From positions 124,001 to 188,000 of the forward strand of contig CAWEDI010000019.1 in assembly GCA_963807735.1 (NCBI GenBank): a DNA stretch of 64,000 bases. The letters are read 5' to 3'. Positions 34,374-44,700 of the stretch are shown piece after piece. Source of the stretch: Roseiarcus sp963807735. Its GTDB lineage: Bacteria > Pseudomonadota > Alphaproteobacteria > Rhizobiales > Beijerinckiaceae. The translations under genes were made by a program, and so were the position numbers. Within the stretch, counting starts at the first letter, position 1; each line of letters begins with the position of its first letter. The notes under the pieces were generated by a model. That model ran no database searches. It saw only the letters and a program-made list of their open reading frames with translations, and was not told where the DNA came from.

Positions 34374-35480
34374 TCAAGCCGCGCAACTGTCGAACGCGGC
34401 GCGCAGGCGGTTGCGATCGAACCGTCGACCGGTGGCGAACGTGACGGGTTCATAAAGTCGGCGCGGCGCGAACGGCGTAATCCGGGCGCGGGCGTTGGCG
34501 ATCTCGAAGGCGACCCAGCGGCCGCGGGTGCGCATGGCGCCCTTGACGGTGTCGATCTCGCCGAACGCGCCCGCCGCGATCAACTCAAGAACGTGAGCGA
34601 GCGTGCGATCGTCGCCGATTTCGGGCAACCGCGCCGACCAACTGAGGGCGGCGGGGGCGGCGCTGTCGACTTCCGCGCCGAGCGCGGCGATCTCCGCCTC
34701 CAGCCCGGCGGCGAAATCGCCGGCGGCGCGTCGCGACGACACGCTCCAGAGAACATTGCCGTTCATCGGCGCGACCAGGAACCAATGCTCCAACACCGCC
34801 AGCGCCATCAGCGTCGCCAGCATCGTATAGCCGACGAGCTCGAACGGCGCGTCGCGTCGATCGAGCGCGTGGGCGGCAAGGATCGTCGTTGCAACTGTCG
34901 ACAGCGTGACCGAGACCGGGAAGAACATGTTCATCGGCCGACGCGCCATGAAGCTTTCGAGATAGGCGAGATGGCGGGGCAGCAGCTCGGCGCCGAGATT
35001 GGGAACGCCGAAAAACAGGTTGAGCTTCGCGCTGGCGTGCATCCACCACAGCGCGATGTAGGTCCACACGCCGAAGGCGTTGGGCTTGCCGGCCGTCAGC
35101 GCGAGCAGGACCACGGCGCCAATCAGGGCGGCAAGTTCGTGATAGAGACTGGTCCGCACCGCCTCGACGAAACGCGGCAGGCCGCGCAGTTCGGGCGGGC
35201 ACGCGGTTCGGCGCGGCCCGGTCAAATAGCCGGTGAAATAGCTGGAGATTTGCCAGCCCCAGCAGATGAGGCCGTAGGAGAAGGCGGCGTAGGCCGCGGC
35301 GGGCGCGGTGTCGTCGGCCGTCGCCACCAGACCCCAGACCGCGAACGCGGCAAGCGCCGTCGCGGCGGCCATCGAGTAGACGAACGTGCGTTGCGCCAGA
35401 CCGTGCGCGAACAGGATCAGACCCGTGCTGCCCCACCACAGGGCGATGGTCGCCAGGATCGGAAGCCCGTAAGCGGTCAT
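34374..35480 (-). CDS. puhE: photosynthetic complex assembly protein PuhE
   Basis: About 368 residues. Eight or so membrane segments in the first 240 residues (TAYGLPILATIALWWGSTGL at the start, SYGLICWGWQISSYFTGYLT), then a soluble C-terminal domain. It matches PuhE, which affects bacteriochlorophyll supply and reaction-centre assembly in Rhodobacter. The soluble C-terminal extension (from about residue 250) is longer than in Rhodobacter. I use the ATG at 35480 with GAGGGG just upstream. Seven bases separate it from acsF. Confidence 0.85.
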   Translation of the reverse strand: MTAYGLPILATIALWWGSTGLILFAHGLAQRTFVYSMAAATALAAFAVWGLVATADDTAPAAAYAAFSYGLICWGWQISSYFTGYLTGPRRTACPPELRGLPRFVEAVRTSLYHELAALIGAVVLLALTAGKPNAFGVWTYIALWWMHASAKLNLFFGVPNLGAELLPRHLAYLESFMARRPMNMFFPVSVTLSTVATTILAAHALDRRDAPFELVGYTMLATLMALAVLEHWFLVAPMNGNVLWSVSSRRAAGDFAAGLEAEIAALGAEVDSAAPAALSWSARLPEIGDDRTLAHVLELIAAGAFGEIDTVKGAMRTRGRWVAFEIANARARITPFAPRRLYEPVTFATGRRFDRNRLRAAFDSCAA

Positions 35481-35487
35481 GCGCCCC

Positions 35488-36552
35488 TCACCACACCGGC
35501 TCAAGACGGATTTGCGCCGGCAACACGTGACGCTTCGCCGGAATGAGATAGAGCCGCAGGAACGTAGCCGCCGCCTCCGCAGCCAGCGTTGCTCGGCGAA
35601 GCCGCGCCATCAACCCACCGCGCGCCGCCGCCGTCTCGTTGGCCTTGGCGATGCGGCAAAGTTGCTCTAGCCCTTCGGCGAACTTCGGATGATCGAGGTC
35701 GAGGGTCAGAGGGAACGTCTGCCGCGAAATCTCCGAGCAGAGGCGGAACACCTTGAAATCATATTCCGTCGGCGTCATCCCAATCGCCTTATGAAAGGCC
35801 GGGCGGCAATGGTCGCGCACATACATGGTGGCGAACACCGCGAGCACGAAGAACTTGATCCAACCGGCGTTGACGCCGCTCAGCAGTTTGGGGTTGGCGC
35901 GCATCAGCAGCGCGAAGGCTTCGCCGTGGCGGAACTCGTCGTTGCACCATTTCTCGAACCACTTGAAGATCGGATGAAAGCGCAATTCGGGATGCGCTTC
36001 GAGCTGGCGGAAGATCGTGATGTAGCGGGCGTAACCGATCTTCTCCGACAGATAAGTCGCGTAGAAGATGAACTTCGGCCGGAAGAATGTGTATTTCTTC
36101 GCCTTGGTGAGGAAGCCCAGATCGACGCCGATGCCGAAATCCTTGAGGATGTCGTTGATGAAGCCGGCGTGGCGCGCCTCGTCGCGGCTCATGAAGGTGA
36201 ACAGGTTCTTGATGTCCTTGTTCTTGGCGCGCTTCTTCATCTCGGCGTAGAGCACGCAACCGGAGAACTCGGCGGTGATCGAGCTGATGAGGAAATCGCG
36301 GAACTCGCGATCGAGGTCCGGCGGCAGATGCGAGAAATCGGCGTCGAACTCAGTGGTGCGGGTGAAGTGAAGCTTGTTGGGATCGGCGCGCATCTCCGCG
36401 ATCAGTTTGTCCCAATCGGCGCGGACGCTCTCGACGTTAGTGCGGTCAAGCTCGTCGAAATCGGTGGTGTAGAAGCGCGGGCTGAGAACGGTGTCCTGCC
36501 GCGCGACTTCGGTGGAATCGAAGGTCGTGTCCGGGCGAAGCGGGGCGTTCAT
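35488..36552 (-). CDS. acsF: AcsF, oxygen-dependent Mg-protoporphyrin IX monomethyl ester cyclase
   Basis: 354 residues. Di-iron monooxygenase making the isocyclic E ring of bacteriochlorophyll. Carboxylate and His iron ligands lie in ITAEFSGCVLYAEMKKR, MSRDEARHAGFINDIL and WCNDEFRHGEAFALLM (ExxH pairs). Its presence with no BchE in the window implies bacteriochlorophyll synthesis under oxic conditions. The start overlaps the upstream 101-residue gene by four bases. Confidence 0.96.
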   Translation of the reverse strand: MNAPLRPDTTFDSTEVARQDTVLSPRFYTTDFDELDRTNVESVRADWDKLIAEMRADPNKLHFTRTTEFDADFSHLPPDLDREFRDFLISSITAEFSGCVLYAEMKKRAKNKDIKNLFTFMSRDEARHAGFINDILKDFGIGVDLGFLTKAKKYTFFRPKFIFYATYLSEKIGYARYITIFRQLEAHPELRFHPIFKWFEKWCNDEFRHGEAFALLMRANPKLLSGVNAGWIKFFVLAVFATMYVRDHCRPAFHKAIGMTPTEYDFKVFRLCSEISRQTFPLTLDLDHPKFAEGLEQLCRIAKANETAAARGGLMARLRRATLAAEAAATFLRLYLIPAKRHVLPAQIRLEPVW

Positions 36553-36854
36553 AGCATCCTCCGTTCGGTGAAGCTCACGTCATAGAGCTCGGTCAACTCG
36601 AAGTTCCCGACCCATCGCGTCCAGGCGCGCTCGATCGCGTTGGCGCGGATCACTGTCGCGACGCTGCGCGCGACGACCTTGGCGCCGAACGGTACGTCGG
36701 TGGGGGCGTCCCGCAGCAATATTTCGTCGCCGGGTTCGACGTTGAAGTCCGCGTCGATCGTCACATGCGCGTGCAGGCTCGATTGCGTATGTTCGACTTC
36801 GACGGTGCACGGAAGCTCGAAGCGCCGCCGGGGGAGCGCGGAGAACAGGCTCAT
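36549..36854 (-). CDS. conserved hypothetical protein between puhC and acsF, 101 aa
   Basis: Soluble, mainly beta protein: FELPCTVEVEHTQSSLHAHV, then FNVEPGDEILLRDAPTDVPF, and a helix-rich end (NAIERAWTRWVGNFELTELY). Four-base overlaps on both sides (puhC stop, acsF start) show it is a true operon member. Similar small genes occupy this place in other Hyphomicrobiales photosynthesis clusters, but I know no assigned function. An accessory role for AcsF is possible from position alone. Confidence 0.75.
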   Translation of the reverse strand: MSLFSALPRRRFELPCTVEVEHTQSSLHAHVTIDADFNVEPGDEILLRDAPTDVPFGAKVVARSVATVIRANAIERAWTRWVGNFELTELYDVSFTERRML

Positions 36855-37315
36855 TTGACGAGCTCCTTGAAGAATTGCGCGAACGCGCCGGCGTTGGTTG
36901 GACCAAAAGCGTCGAGTTCGATCGTGCGATGAGTGACGTCGTCTTCGAGCGAGAGCGTGCCGTCGCGCCAGCGCGCGAGACGGAACGGCTCGGACGCGTC
37001 GGCCCCGCCGCGCAGGCGGGCTTGCGCGAGGCCACGCACCGTCGCACGGATGAATCCATCGGCGCCGGGCCGCACCAGATAAACGAGCCGACCGTCGACA
37101 GCGTCCTTGACCTCGATCGCCCCGTCGTCACGATCGAAGAAGCGCAGCGACAGGGTCTCGACCGGCCGGGCAGTCTCGACCAATTGGGTCACGCCGACGC
37201 CGGAGACCCGCGTATACAGGCAGACGAGGACCGTGAAGCCGACCAGCGCCGCCGCGGCGATGAGCACGGGGAACGGAATGTCGGCGCCGGGTCGGGCTCG
37301 GACGGTCGCGCTCAT
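36851..37315 (-). CDS. puhC: photosynthetic complex assembly protein PuhC
   Basis: 154 residues. One N-terminal membrane helix (PFPVLIAAAALVGFTVLVCL) and a periplasmic domain with LRFFDRDDGAIEVKDAVDG, GFIRATVRGLARAR-like and AFGPTNAGAFAQFFKEL, as in PuhC, which aids LH1-reaction centre assembly. Overlaps puhB and the next gene by four bases each. Confidence 0.9.
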   Translation of the reverse strand: MSATVRARPGADIPFPVLIAAAALVGFTVLVCLYTRVSGVGVTQLVETARPVETLSLRFFDRDDGAIEVKDAVDGRLVYLVRPGADGFIRATVRGLAQARLRGGADASEPFRLARWRDGTLSLEDDVTHRTIELDAFGPTNAGAFAQFFKELVK

Positions 37316-37962
37316 TTGACGCCTCCGAGCGCATGCGCGGCGAAGACGCGCTGCGGCTCACTCTCGACGCGCGCCCGGGCCTCGCGCGGTTCGCCCGCCG
37401 CTTCGCGCAGGGCGGCGCCCAGCGTCTCTGCGACGGCGCGCGCGTCGGCGATACAGCGCAGCGCCGGCTCGGGCCGCGCGAAGTGGAACGGCCGCGCGGC
37501 GGGCCACAGCGTCAGATAGGCGATGCGCTGGCCCTGGGTGAGCGCGACCGAGACGTCGCCGGTCCCGTCGCCGTCGAGCCGCAGAGTCGCGCCGGCGATC
37601 TGCGCGAACGGGATGTTGTAGAAGATCGGCAGCGCGATGCCGACCTTCAGGACGATGCGTTTTGTGCTGATCACGAACAGAGTTGTTCGCGCGCTGAGCC
37701 ACGCCAGAAACGCGAGGATCGCCAAGCCGATCGCGCCGGCCGCAAGCGTCTTGGCCGCGCCGAGAGCGCCGTCGGCGGGTCCGAGCGCCGAGGTCTCGGT
37801 GAGGAAGATCCAACCGGCCGCGAGAGCGATGTAGACCGCGATCAGGTCGGCGCGATAAGCGCGCCGCCACAAGCTGACGGGATCGGGGCGGCCGAACCAC
37901 AGCACCCGCTCCCCTGGGGCGAAATCGTAAGGCAGGCTCCTGCCGAGGTCGACGACGTTCAT
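37312..37962 (-). CDS. puhB: photosynthetic complex assembly protein PuhB
   Basis: 216 residues. PH-domain-like membrane protein: LPYDFAPGERVLWFGRPDPV at the N-terminus, two or three membrane helices (residues about 35-90), and RTTLFVISTKRIVLKVGIAL followed by NIPFAQIAGATLRL. PuhB acts as a dimeric reaction-centre assembly factor in Rhodobacter. Overlaps puhA and puhC by four bases each. Confidence 0.92.
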   Translation of the reverse strand: MNVVDLGRSLPYDFAPGERVLWFGRPDPVSLWRRAYRADLIAVYIALAAGWIFLTETSALGPADGALGAAKTLAAGAIGLAILAFLAWLSARTTLFVISTKRIVLKVGIALPIFYNIPFAQIAGATLRLDGDGTGDVSVALTQGQRIAYLTLWPAARPFHFARPEPALRCIADARAVAETLGAALREAAGEPREARARVESEPQRVFAAHALGGVK

Positions 37963-38726
37963 AGCGCCGACTCCGTGCGCCAGGTCGTCGCATAGAGCGT
38001 GCCGGCCGCGTAATAGGCGGCGATCCGGTCCTCTTCGAGCATCGTGACGCGGTCCGGCGCGCCGAGCGCGGGCACGTTGGCGAATTGCCCGGCGAGCAGC
38101 GCCTTGACGACGACGCGGCGACGCTTCGGCTGCACGTCGGCGAAGTTGACGGGCAGCAGCACGCTGCGTTCGGCGCCGGCGAGCTTCACCTCATGGTAGC
38201 GCACCTGCGACTCCGAACGGTCCACCCAAACATCGACGATGGCGCCGACGAGGTGATGATCGGCGCCGACGACGGCGAACCCGATCGGATTGCCGCCATC
38301 GGGAGGCAACGCAAAATTCGTCGCGACCCGCAGCGGCGAGATCAGATCCTCGCCGTGCATCGTCTTGGCGGTCAATTCGGGCCGCGCATTGTAGGAGCCG
38401 GGGCCGACTTCGGCGAGCATCGGATCGCCGAGGGGGGTGAGCGGGGCCCCCGGCCACGGCTCAACCTTGGCGGCCTTGATCGGGCGGGCGTCAGGCTGAA
38501 AGGTCGGCGCCTTGACGATGCCGCCGTCGGCGAGACGGAAAACCTTGGGCGACGGGATCAGCAGATAACCGCGCTCCTTGAACCCGCCGGCCGCCTCCGA
38601 TTCCAGCGGATAGCCCTCGCGCCGGTCCTCGCGGCGCAGATACCAGATCAGCGCGGCGAAGAAGGCGAAGAAGGCGTAGAGGACGAGCTGAGCCACATCC
38701 AGATTGCCGATAGCGCCACGGATCAT
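37959..38726 (-). CDS. puhA: reaction centre H subunit PuhA
   Basis: 255 residues. One membrane helix near the N-terminus (DVAQLVLYAFFAFFAALIWY) and a cytoplasmic beta-barrel domain with EGYPLESEAAGGFKERGYL, KTMHGEDLISPLRVATNF and VDVWVDRSESQVRYHEV. Stabilises LM and guides protons to QB. Start overlaps the lhaA stop by four bases. Confidence 0.96.
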   Translation of the reverse strand: MIRGAIGNLDVAQLVLYAFFAFFAALIWYLRREDRREGYPLESEAAGGFKERGYLLIPSPKVFRLADGGIVKAPTFQPDARPIKAAKVEPWPGAPLTPLGDPMLAEVGPGSYNARPELTAKTMHGEDLISPLRVATNFALPPDGGNPIGFAVVGADHHLVGAIVDVWVDRSESQVRYHEVKLAGAERSVLLPVNFADVQPKRRRVVVKALLAGQFANVPALGAPDRVTMLEEDRIAAYYAAGTLYATTWRTESAL

Positions 38727-40165
38727 CGTAGTCCTCCGGGATTTAAACCAACTGTCGGGGGGAAGCGCGCATCAACCATTTGCGTTGGTTGACGGGTGCT
38801 GCGCACAAGCGGGCCGATCGCAACCAGCGCGGCGAGCAGCAGCGCGATTTCGACGGCGTAGACGAACGCGAAACCGGTGACGGGCACGGCTAGCGTCTCG
38901 CCGAACCGGCCGGCGACGGCGAGCGAAGATACGAAATCGTTGACGATGCCGCTGAACGCGATCGCCAGGCCCGCGGAGGTGGCCTGCGCGGCGCCCCAGG
39001 CGCCGAGCGCGAGGCCGCGCTCCTCGGGACGCGCGGCGGCCATCGAAGCGGTGAGCGTGCCATGCGCAAACATGCCGCCGCCGAAACCGATCAGCGCGAC
39101 GCCGAGACCAAACAAAGGCTGCGAGTCGGCCGGCGCGGCGAAGATCACGCAGGCGAAGGCGACGACGCCAACCAGCGCGCCCATGCCCGCGACCCGATGC
39201 GCGTCGGCGCCGCGCGTCAACCGGCGCGCCGCGAGCAGCAGGCCGAGCCCGCCGCCGACCGCGAGCATCGCCGTCAGCGCGGTTGTGGCGCCGACCGGCA
39301 GCCGAAGGATCTTGCCGCCGTAGGGCTCCAGCAGGATGTCCTGCATGCTGAACCCGGCCGTGCCCAGCGCAATGGCGACGAGGCGGCGGCGGGCCCTGCC
39401 GGCGTAGGCGAAGGCGGCGAACGCGTTGCGGAACGTTGGCGTCGCCTCCGGCAGCGGCTTCAGCCGGCGCGGCTCCTGTTTCCACATCGCGCAGCCGTTG
39501 AGCACCATGGTGACCACCGCGGCGCCCTGAACCACCTGAATCAATCGAACTTCCGAGAAATGCGCGAGCAACAAGCCGAAGATGACGGCGCTCGCCGCCA
39601 TCCCGGCCAGCAGCATCGCGCAGAGCAGCGCGACGACGCGCGGACGGGCGCGTTCGGGCGCGAGATCGGTGGCGAGCGCGAGCCCGACCGTCTGCACCGT
39701 GTGCAGGCCGGCGCCGACCATCAGGAACGCCAGCGCCGCCGCCACGTCGCCGACCCACGCCGGGCCGGTCGTATCGCCGGAGAGAATCAACAACGCGAAC
39801 GGCATGATCGCGAAGCCGCCAAACTGCGTCATCGTGCCGAACCAGAGGAACGGGATGCGGCGCCAACCGAGCACGGAGCGATGATGATCGGAGCGGAAGC
39901 CGACCACCGTGCGAAGCGGCGCGAACAACAACGGCAGCGACAACATCGTCGCCACGATCCACGACGGCACGGCGAGTTCGACGATCATCACGCGGTTCAA
40001 CGTGCCGATCAGCAGCACCGCCGCCATGCCGACCGTGACCTGAAACAACGACAGCCGGAGCAACCGTCCCATCGGCAGTTCGGTCGTCGCCGCATCGGCG
40101 AACGGCAGCGATTGCGGCGAGAAGCGCATCAGGTTGCGAACGAGGGCGGCGCTGGCGCGATTCAT
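38723..40165 (-). CDS. lhaA: LhaA, BCD-family MFS protein for LH1 assembly
   Basis: 480 residues with about 12 membrane helices. RLSLFQVTVGMAAVLLIGTL, NRVMIVELAVPSWIVATMLS and GFRSDHHRSVLGWRRIPFLW are signatures of the PucC/LhaA (bacteriochlorophyll delivery) family. Position directly before puhA identifies LhaA, which supports LH1 formation. I use the ATG at 40165 (MNRASAALVRNLMRF), which overlaps the bchM stop by four bases. Confidence 0.92.
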   Translation of the reverse strand: MNRASAALVRNLMRFSPQSLPFADAATTELPMGRLLRLSLFQVTVGMAAVLLIGTLNRVMIVELAVPSWIVATMLSLPLLFAPLRTVVGFRSDHHRSVLGWRRIPFLWFGTMTQFGGFAIMPFALLILSGDTTGPAWVGDVAAALAFLMVGAGLHTVQTVGLALATDLAPERARPRVVALLCAMLLAGMAASAVIFGLLLAHFSEVRLIQVVQGAAVVTMVLNGCAMWKQEPRRLKPLPEATPTFRNAFAAFAYAGRARRRLVAIALGTAGFSMQDILLEPYGGKILRLPVGATTALTAMLAVGGGLGLLLAARRLTRGADAHRVAGMGALVGVVAFACVIFAAPADSQPLFGLGVALIGFGGGMFAHGTLTASMAAARPEERGLALGAWGAAQATSAGLAIAFSGIVNDFVSSLAVAGRFGETLAVPVTGFAFVYAVEIALLLAALVAIGPLVRSTRQPTQMVDARFPPTVGLNPGGLR

Positions 40166-40854
40166 CGCCGGACGGCCTCCTGCGCCTCGGAAATGTAAAA
40201 GCCGCGGGCGACGCGACGGCTGCGCGCCAAGGTCCAATCCTGCAACGCGGGCTCGGTTGACAGCGCCTGCTCCAGCGTCGCGCGCGAGATCGGCGCGATC
40301 GCCGGCGCGCGGTCGCCGCGCGGGAACAGCCGGCCAACCGCGTGCATCAACGAGAGCGCCGGCGTGCGCGGCGCGATCGTGAACAACACCGCGCGGCTGC
40401 GCTCGGCGAGAGTGGCGAGCGCGCGGGCGATGTCGCGCCCTTCGTAGTGGATGAGGCTGTCCATCGCGACGACGGCGTCGAAGCGCCCGAGCCGCGGATC
40501 GAGCATGTCGCCGACCGTGAATTCGACCCGGCCGCCGCCGCGCGGCGCCCGCTCGCGGGCGAGGCCGATCAGCGTCGGCGAAATATCGACCGCGACCACC
40601 TCCGCGCCGCGCGCAGCGAGTTCGAGCGCCATCGCGCCGGTGCCGCAGCCGGCGTCGAGCACGCGCGCGCCGCCGAGGTCGCGCGGCAACCAGGAGAGCA
40701 GCGCGGCGCGCATCTCGTCGCGGCCGGCGCGGACGCTGGCGCGAATGCGGCCGAGCGGCGCGTCGGAAGTCAGCCGCCGCCAAGCTTCGGCCGCGGTGCG
40801 GTCGAAGTAGGTTTCGAGCTCGTTGCGGCGGGTTTGGTAGGTGGCGCTGGTCAT
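40162..40854 (-). CDS. bchM: Mg-protoporphyrin IX methyltransferase BchM
   Basis: 230 residues. SAM-dependent methylation of Mg-protoporphyrin. SAM site RVLDAGCGTGAMALELAARG, then VVAVDISPTLIGLARERAP and FDAVVAMDSLIHYEG; the C-terminal SRRVARGFYISEAQE is typical. The start codon shares one base with the bchL stop (TGATG). Confidence 0.95.
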   Translation of the reverse strand: MTSATYQTRRNELETYFDRTAAEAWRRLTSDAPLGRIRASVRAGRDEMRAALLSWLPRDLGGARVLDAGCGTGAMALELAARGAEVVAVDISPTLIGLARERAPRGGGRVEFTVGDMLDPRLGRFDAVVAMDSLIHYEGRDIARALATLAERSRAVLFTIAPRTPALSLMHAVGRLFPRGDRAPAIAPISRATLEQALSTEPALQDWTLARSRRVARGFYISEAQEAVRR

Positions 40855-41735
40855 CAGTCGAACCCTAGGAACTCGAACAGTTCGCGGTCCTTCATCGGCG
40901 TCGCTTCGATCGGCTCGAAGCCGTTCCAAAGCTGATCGGCGAGTTTCATATATTCGTCCTGGACAAGCGCGATTTCCGGCGTTCGCTCCATCTCGAACAG
41001 GGTGCATTTCTTCAACCGGCTGCGACGGATCGCGTCGAGATCGGGAAAATGCGCGACGCGCTTCAAGCCGATGGCGGCGTTGTAGCGATCGATCTCGTCG
41101 GTGCCGGCGCTGCGGTTGGCGATCACGCCGCCGAGCCGCACGGAATAGTTCTTCGCCTTGGCCTGGATCGCGGCGACAATCCGGTTCATGGCGAAGATCG
41201 AATCGAAGTCGTTGGCGGTGACGATCAGCGCCCTACCCGCATGTTGGAGCGGCGAGGCGAAGCCGCCGCAGACGACGTCGCCGAGCACGTCGAAGATGAC
41301 GACGTCGGAATCGTCGAGCAACCGGTGCTCTTTAAGCAACTTGACGGTCTGGCCGACCACGAAGCCGCCGCAACCCGTGCCCGCCGGCGGGCCGCCGGCC
41401 TCGACGCACATCACGCCGTTGTAGCCTTCGGCGACGAAATCTTCCGGGCGCAGTTCCTCGGTATGAAAGTTCACCGCCTCGAGCGCATCAATCACTGTCG
41501 GCGCCAGACGCTTGGTCAGCGTGAAGGTTGAATCGTGCTTGGGGTCGCAGCCGATTTGCAGCACGCGCTTGCCGAGCTTGGAGAACGCGACCGAAAGGTT
41601 GGACGACGTCGTGCTCTTGCCGATGCCGCCCTTGCCGTAGACGGCGAACACCTTCGCGTTCCCGATCTGCACGTCGGGGTCGAGTTCGACCTGCATCGAG
41701 CCCGCGGGCCGGCGGTGGTTAAGAGCTATATTCAT
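40854..41735 (-). CDS. bchL: light-independent protochlorophyllide reductase iron protein BchL
   Basis: 293 residues. NifH-like ATPase donating electrons to BchNB. P-loop FAVYGKGGIGKSTTSSNLSV, cluster Cys in GGPPAGTGCGGFVVG and LGDVVCGGFASPLQ, and switch region VIFDVLGDVVCGG. GGAG lies eight bases before the ATG. No frameshifts, in contrast to its partner genes bchN and bchB. The start overlaps the bchH stop by four bases. Confidence 0.96.
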   Translation of the reverse strand: MNIALNHRRPAGSMQVELDPDVQIGNAKVFAVYGKGGIGKSTTSSNLSVAFSKLGKRVLQIGCDPKHDSTFTLTKRLAPTVIDALEAVNFHTEELRPEDFVAEGYNGVMCVEAGGPPAGTGCGGFVVGQTVKLLKEHRLLDDSDVVIFDVLGDVVCGGFASPLQHAGRALIVTANDFDSIFAMNRIVAAIQAKAKNYSVRLGGVIANRSAGTDEIDRYNAAIGLKRVAHFPDLDAIRRSRLKKCTLFEMERTPEIALVQDEYMKLADQLWNGFEPIEATPMKDRELFEFLGFD

Positions 41736-44700
41736 GCCGCGCACTCCGCTTCCACGCCTTCGAGCCGGTCTTCGAGTTCATCGCCTGCGTCGCGAAGCGC
41801 GGCGAGGGTCTCGGCGTCGGGACGCCAGTACCCGCGCTCATGCGCCTCCAGCACGCGATTGGTCAGCTTCGCGGAGGCGGCGGGATTGAGCTGGCTCAAT
41901 CGTCGCCGCATCTCCGGATCGAGCACGAAGGTCTTGCTGATCTGTTCGTAGACCCAGGGATCGACTTCGCGCGTCGTCGCCGACCAACCCATCGTGTTGG
42001 TCACATGCGCCTCGATCTGGCGCACGCCCTCGTAGCCGTATTGCAGCAGGCCCTCGTACCACTTGGGATTCAACATGCGCGTGCGGGTCTCCAGCGCGAC
42101 CTGCTCCTTGAGCGAGCGCACCTTGCCCTCGCCGCGCGTCTGATCGCTGATGTAGATCGGCGCCGCCGTGCCGCGGGCCCGCGTCGCCGCGGCCCCGATC
42201 GCGCCGAGGCTGTCGAAATAATGGTCGATGGCGGTGACGCCGAGTTCGACGCTCTCAAGGTTCTGATAGGCGAAATCGACCCGCGCCAGCGCGCTCTGCA
42301 ACAGGTCCGGCCGTGCCGCCGAGGCGCCCTTGCGGTCGTAGGCGAAGCACTTGCGCCGCTGATAGGTCTTGCTTATCTCGTCGTCATCGCTCCAGGCGGA
42401 CGAGTCGATCAGCATCCCGACATTGGCGCCGTAAGCGCCTTCCGCATTGCTGAACACCCGCAGCGCGGCGTTCTCGATGTCGCCACCGTGTTCGGCCTGA
42501 TGCGCCAACGCGTGCTTGCGAACGAAGTTCGCTTCCTCGGGTTCCTCGGCCGAGGCGGCGAGATAGCAGGCTTCGGCGATCAGCCGCGTCTGCAACGGCA
42601 GCAGGTCGCGGAAAATGCCCGACAGCGAAACCACGACGTCGATCCGCGGGCGTCCAAGTTGAGCGAGCGGGATCAACTCGGCGCCGCTGAGCCGTCCGTA
42701 GGCGTCGAAGCGCGGCCGCGCGCCGAGGAGCGCCAGCGCCTGACCAATGGGGCCGCCCTCGCTCTTCAGGTTGTCTGTTCCCCACAGCACCAGCGCCACC
42801 GATTCCGGCACGCCATGGCCGTCCGCGCGATGGCGCGCCAGCAAACGCTCGACCTGACGCGCCCCATCGGCGACCGCGTAGGCGCTGGGGATTCGATAGG
42901 GGTCGAAACCGTGCAGGTTTCGCCCCGTAGGCAGGATCGCGGGCGCGCGGACGAGGTCGCCGCCGACGACCGGCGCGATGAAGCGGCCGTCCAACGCACG
43001 GATGAGCGCGGGCAGTTCATGATCTTGCGCGAGCAACTCGGCGGCGCGGGCGAGGCCGATGAACGCGGCGCGTGTTTGCTCGGTGGAGGCGCCGTGCAAT
43101 GCGTCCGCCGCGTCGGCGTCGGCGCCGGCGACGAGCGCCCGCACCGCGGCGCGCGCGTCACCGAGGCCGTAGGCGCTTTCGGCGATCGCCGTCAGCGTGT
43201 CTTCGCGCTCCTCGGCGTTCGGCGTCTCGCCGACGACATGCAGCCCGTGCGGGATCAACGCATATTCCACTTCCAGGATCGACGCCGCGAGCGCGGCGAT
43301 CTCCGCCGGCGCGTCGTCGCCCCACGCCGGCTCTGCCGGCCGCAGATCAATCGCCGCCGCCTGCGCCTGGATCAGCATGCCAAGGGACTCAAGCTCGACG
43401 TTCGCTTCCGGATCGCAGCCGCGATAGCGCTCCAACGAGGCCTTGAGGTCGAGCAGCCCGCGATAGAGGCCGGCCTGCGCCAGATTCGGGGTCAGATAAC
43501 TTACCAGCGTCGCCGCCGATCGGCGCTTGGCGAGCGCGCCCTCGGACGGGTTGTTGGCGGCGTAGAGATAGACGTTGGGCGTCGCGCCAATCAAACGCTC
43601 CGGCCAGCAGGATTGCGAGAGACCGACCTGCTTGCCGGGCATGAATTCGAGCGCGCCATGCGTGCCGAAATGCAGGATCGCGTCGGCGGCGAAATCCTCG
43701 CGCAGGTAGCGATAGAATGCGGAGAAGGCGTGCGTCGGGGCGAAAGCTGCGCTCGAACAGCAGCTGCATCGGGTCGCCCTCATAGCCGAAGGCCGGCTGC
43801 ACCGCGATCAGCACGTCGCCGAAGCGTTCGCCGAGCACGAACAACGAGGCGCCGTCGGTCTGATGGCGTCCGGGAGCGGCGCCCCATTGCGCCTCGATCT
43901 CGCGCAACCAAGCGCTCGCGCCGCACATGATCGCCAGCCGGAATTCGCGCGCAGACGTTGGCCGCCGCGCCGTAACGCGCCGCATTGCCGGTGAGGATGC
44001 GGGTGCGCAGCGCGTCTTCGTCGGCGGGAAGATCGACATTGTAACCCGCCGCCTTCATCGCGCGCAGCGTGTTGAGCAGCGAGGCGTAGACGCCGAGAAA
44101 CGCCGCCGTGCCCGTGGCGCCGCCGTTGGGCGGGAAGTTGAAGATGACGATCGCGACGCGGCGCTGCTCGCGCGGCTTCTTGCGAAGCGCCACGAGCTTC
44201 CCGATGCGGTCGGCCAGCCGGCCGACGCGCTCGTGATGCGGCGCGATGTCGCGCGCGCGCGTCGGGTCGGAACACGTCGAGCGGCCGCCAAACACGATCG
44301 GCGCGGTGGCGCCGTCGAGTTCGGGGATCGCGACCATCATCGTGGCTTCGACCGGAGACAGGCCGCGCTCGGACGCCTCCCATTGTTCGATTGTCTGGAA
44401 TTCGAGCGCCTGCCCGGCGACATAGGGCACGTCGAGTTCGCCGAGCATACGCGCCGCCGCGTTCGAGTCGTTGTAGGCTGGGCCTCCCACCAACGAGAAG
44501 CCGGTCAGCGACAGCAACGCGTCGATGCGGCGCGCGGAAGAAAGCGTCAACGGCGGGCCGGGCGTCGAGCCCGTTGGCGAACGCCGGGATGACGGCGAGG
44601 CCGCGCGCCTCCAGCGCGTCAATCACCGCGTCGTAGTGCGCGGTGTTGTCGGCCAGGATGTAGGAGCGCATCAACAGCATGCCGACGGTCCCGCGCGCGC

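Noticed and set aside
39062..40198. Long open frame on the plus strand opposite lhaA and other similar long shadows opposite bch/crt genes
   Set aside because: High-GC antisense frames with Arg/Gln-rich, low-complexity translations and no family signatures; the minus-strand genes are clearly real.
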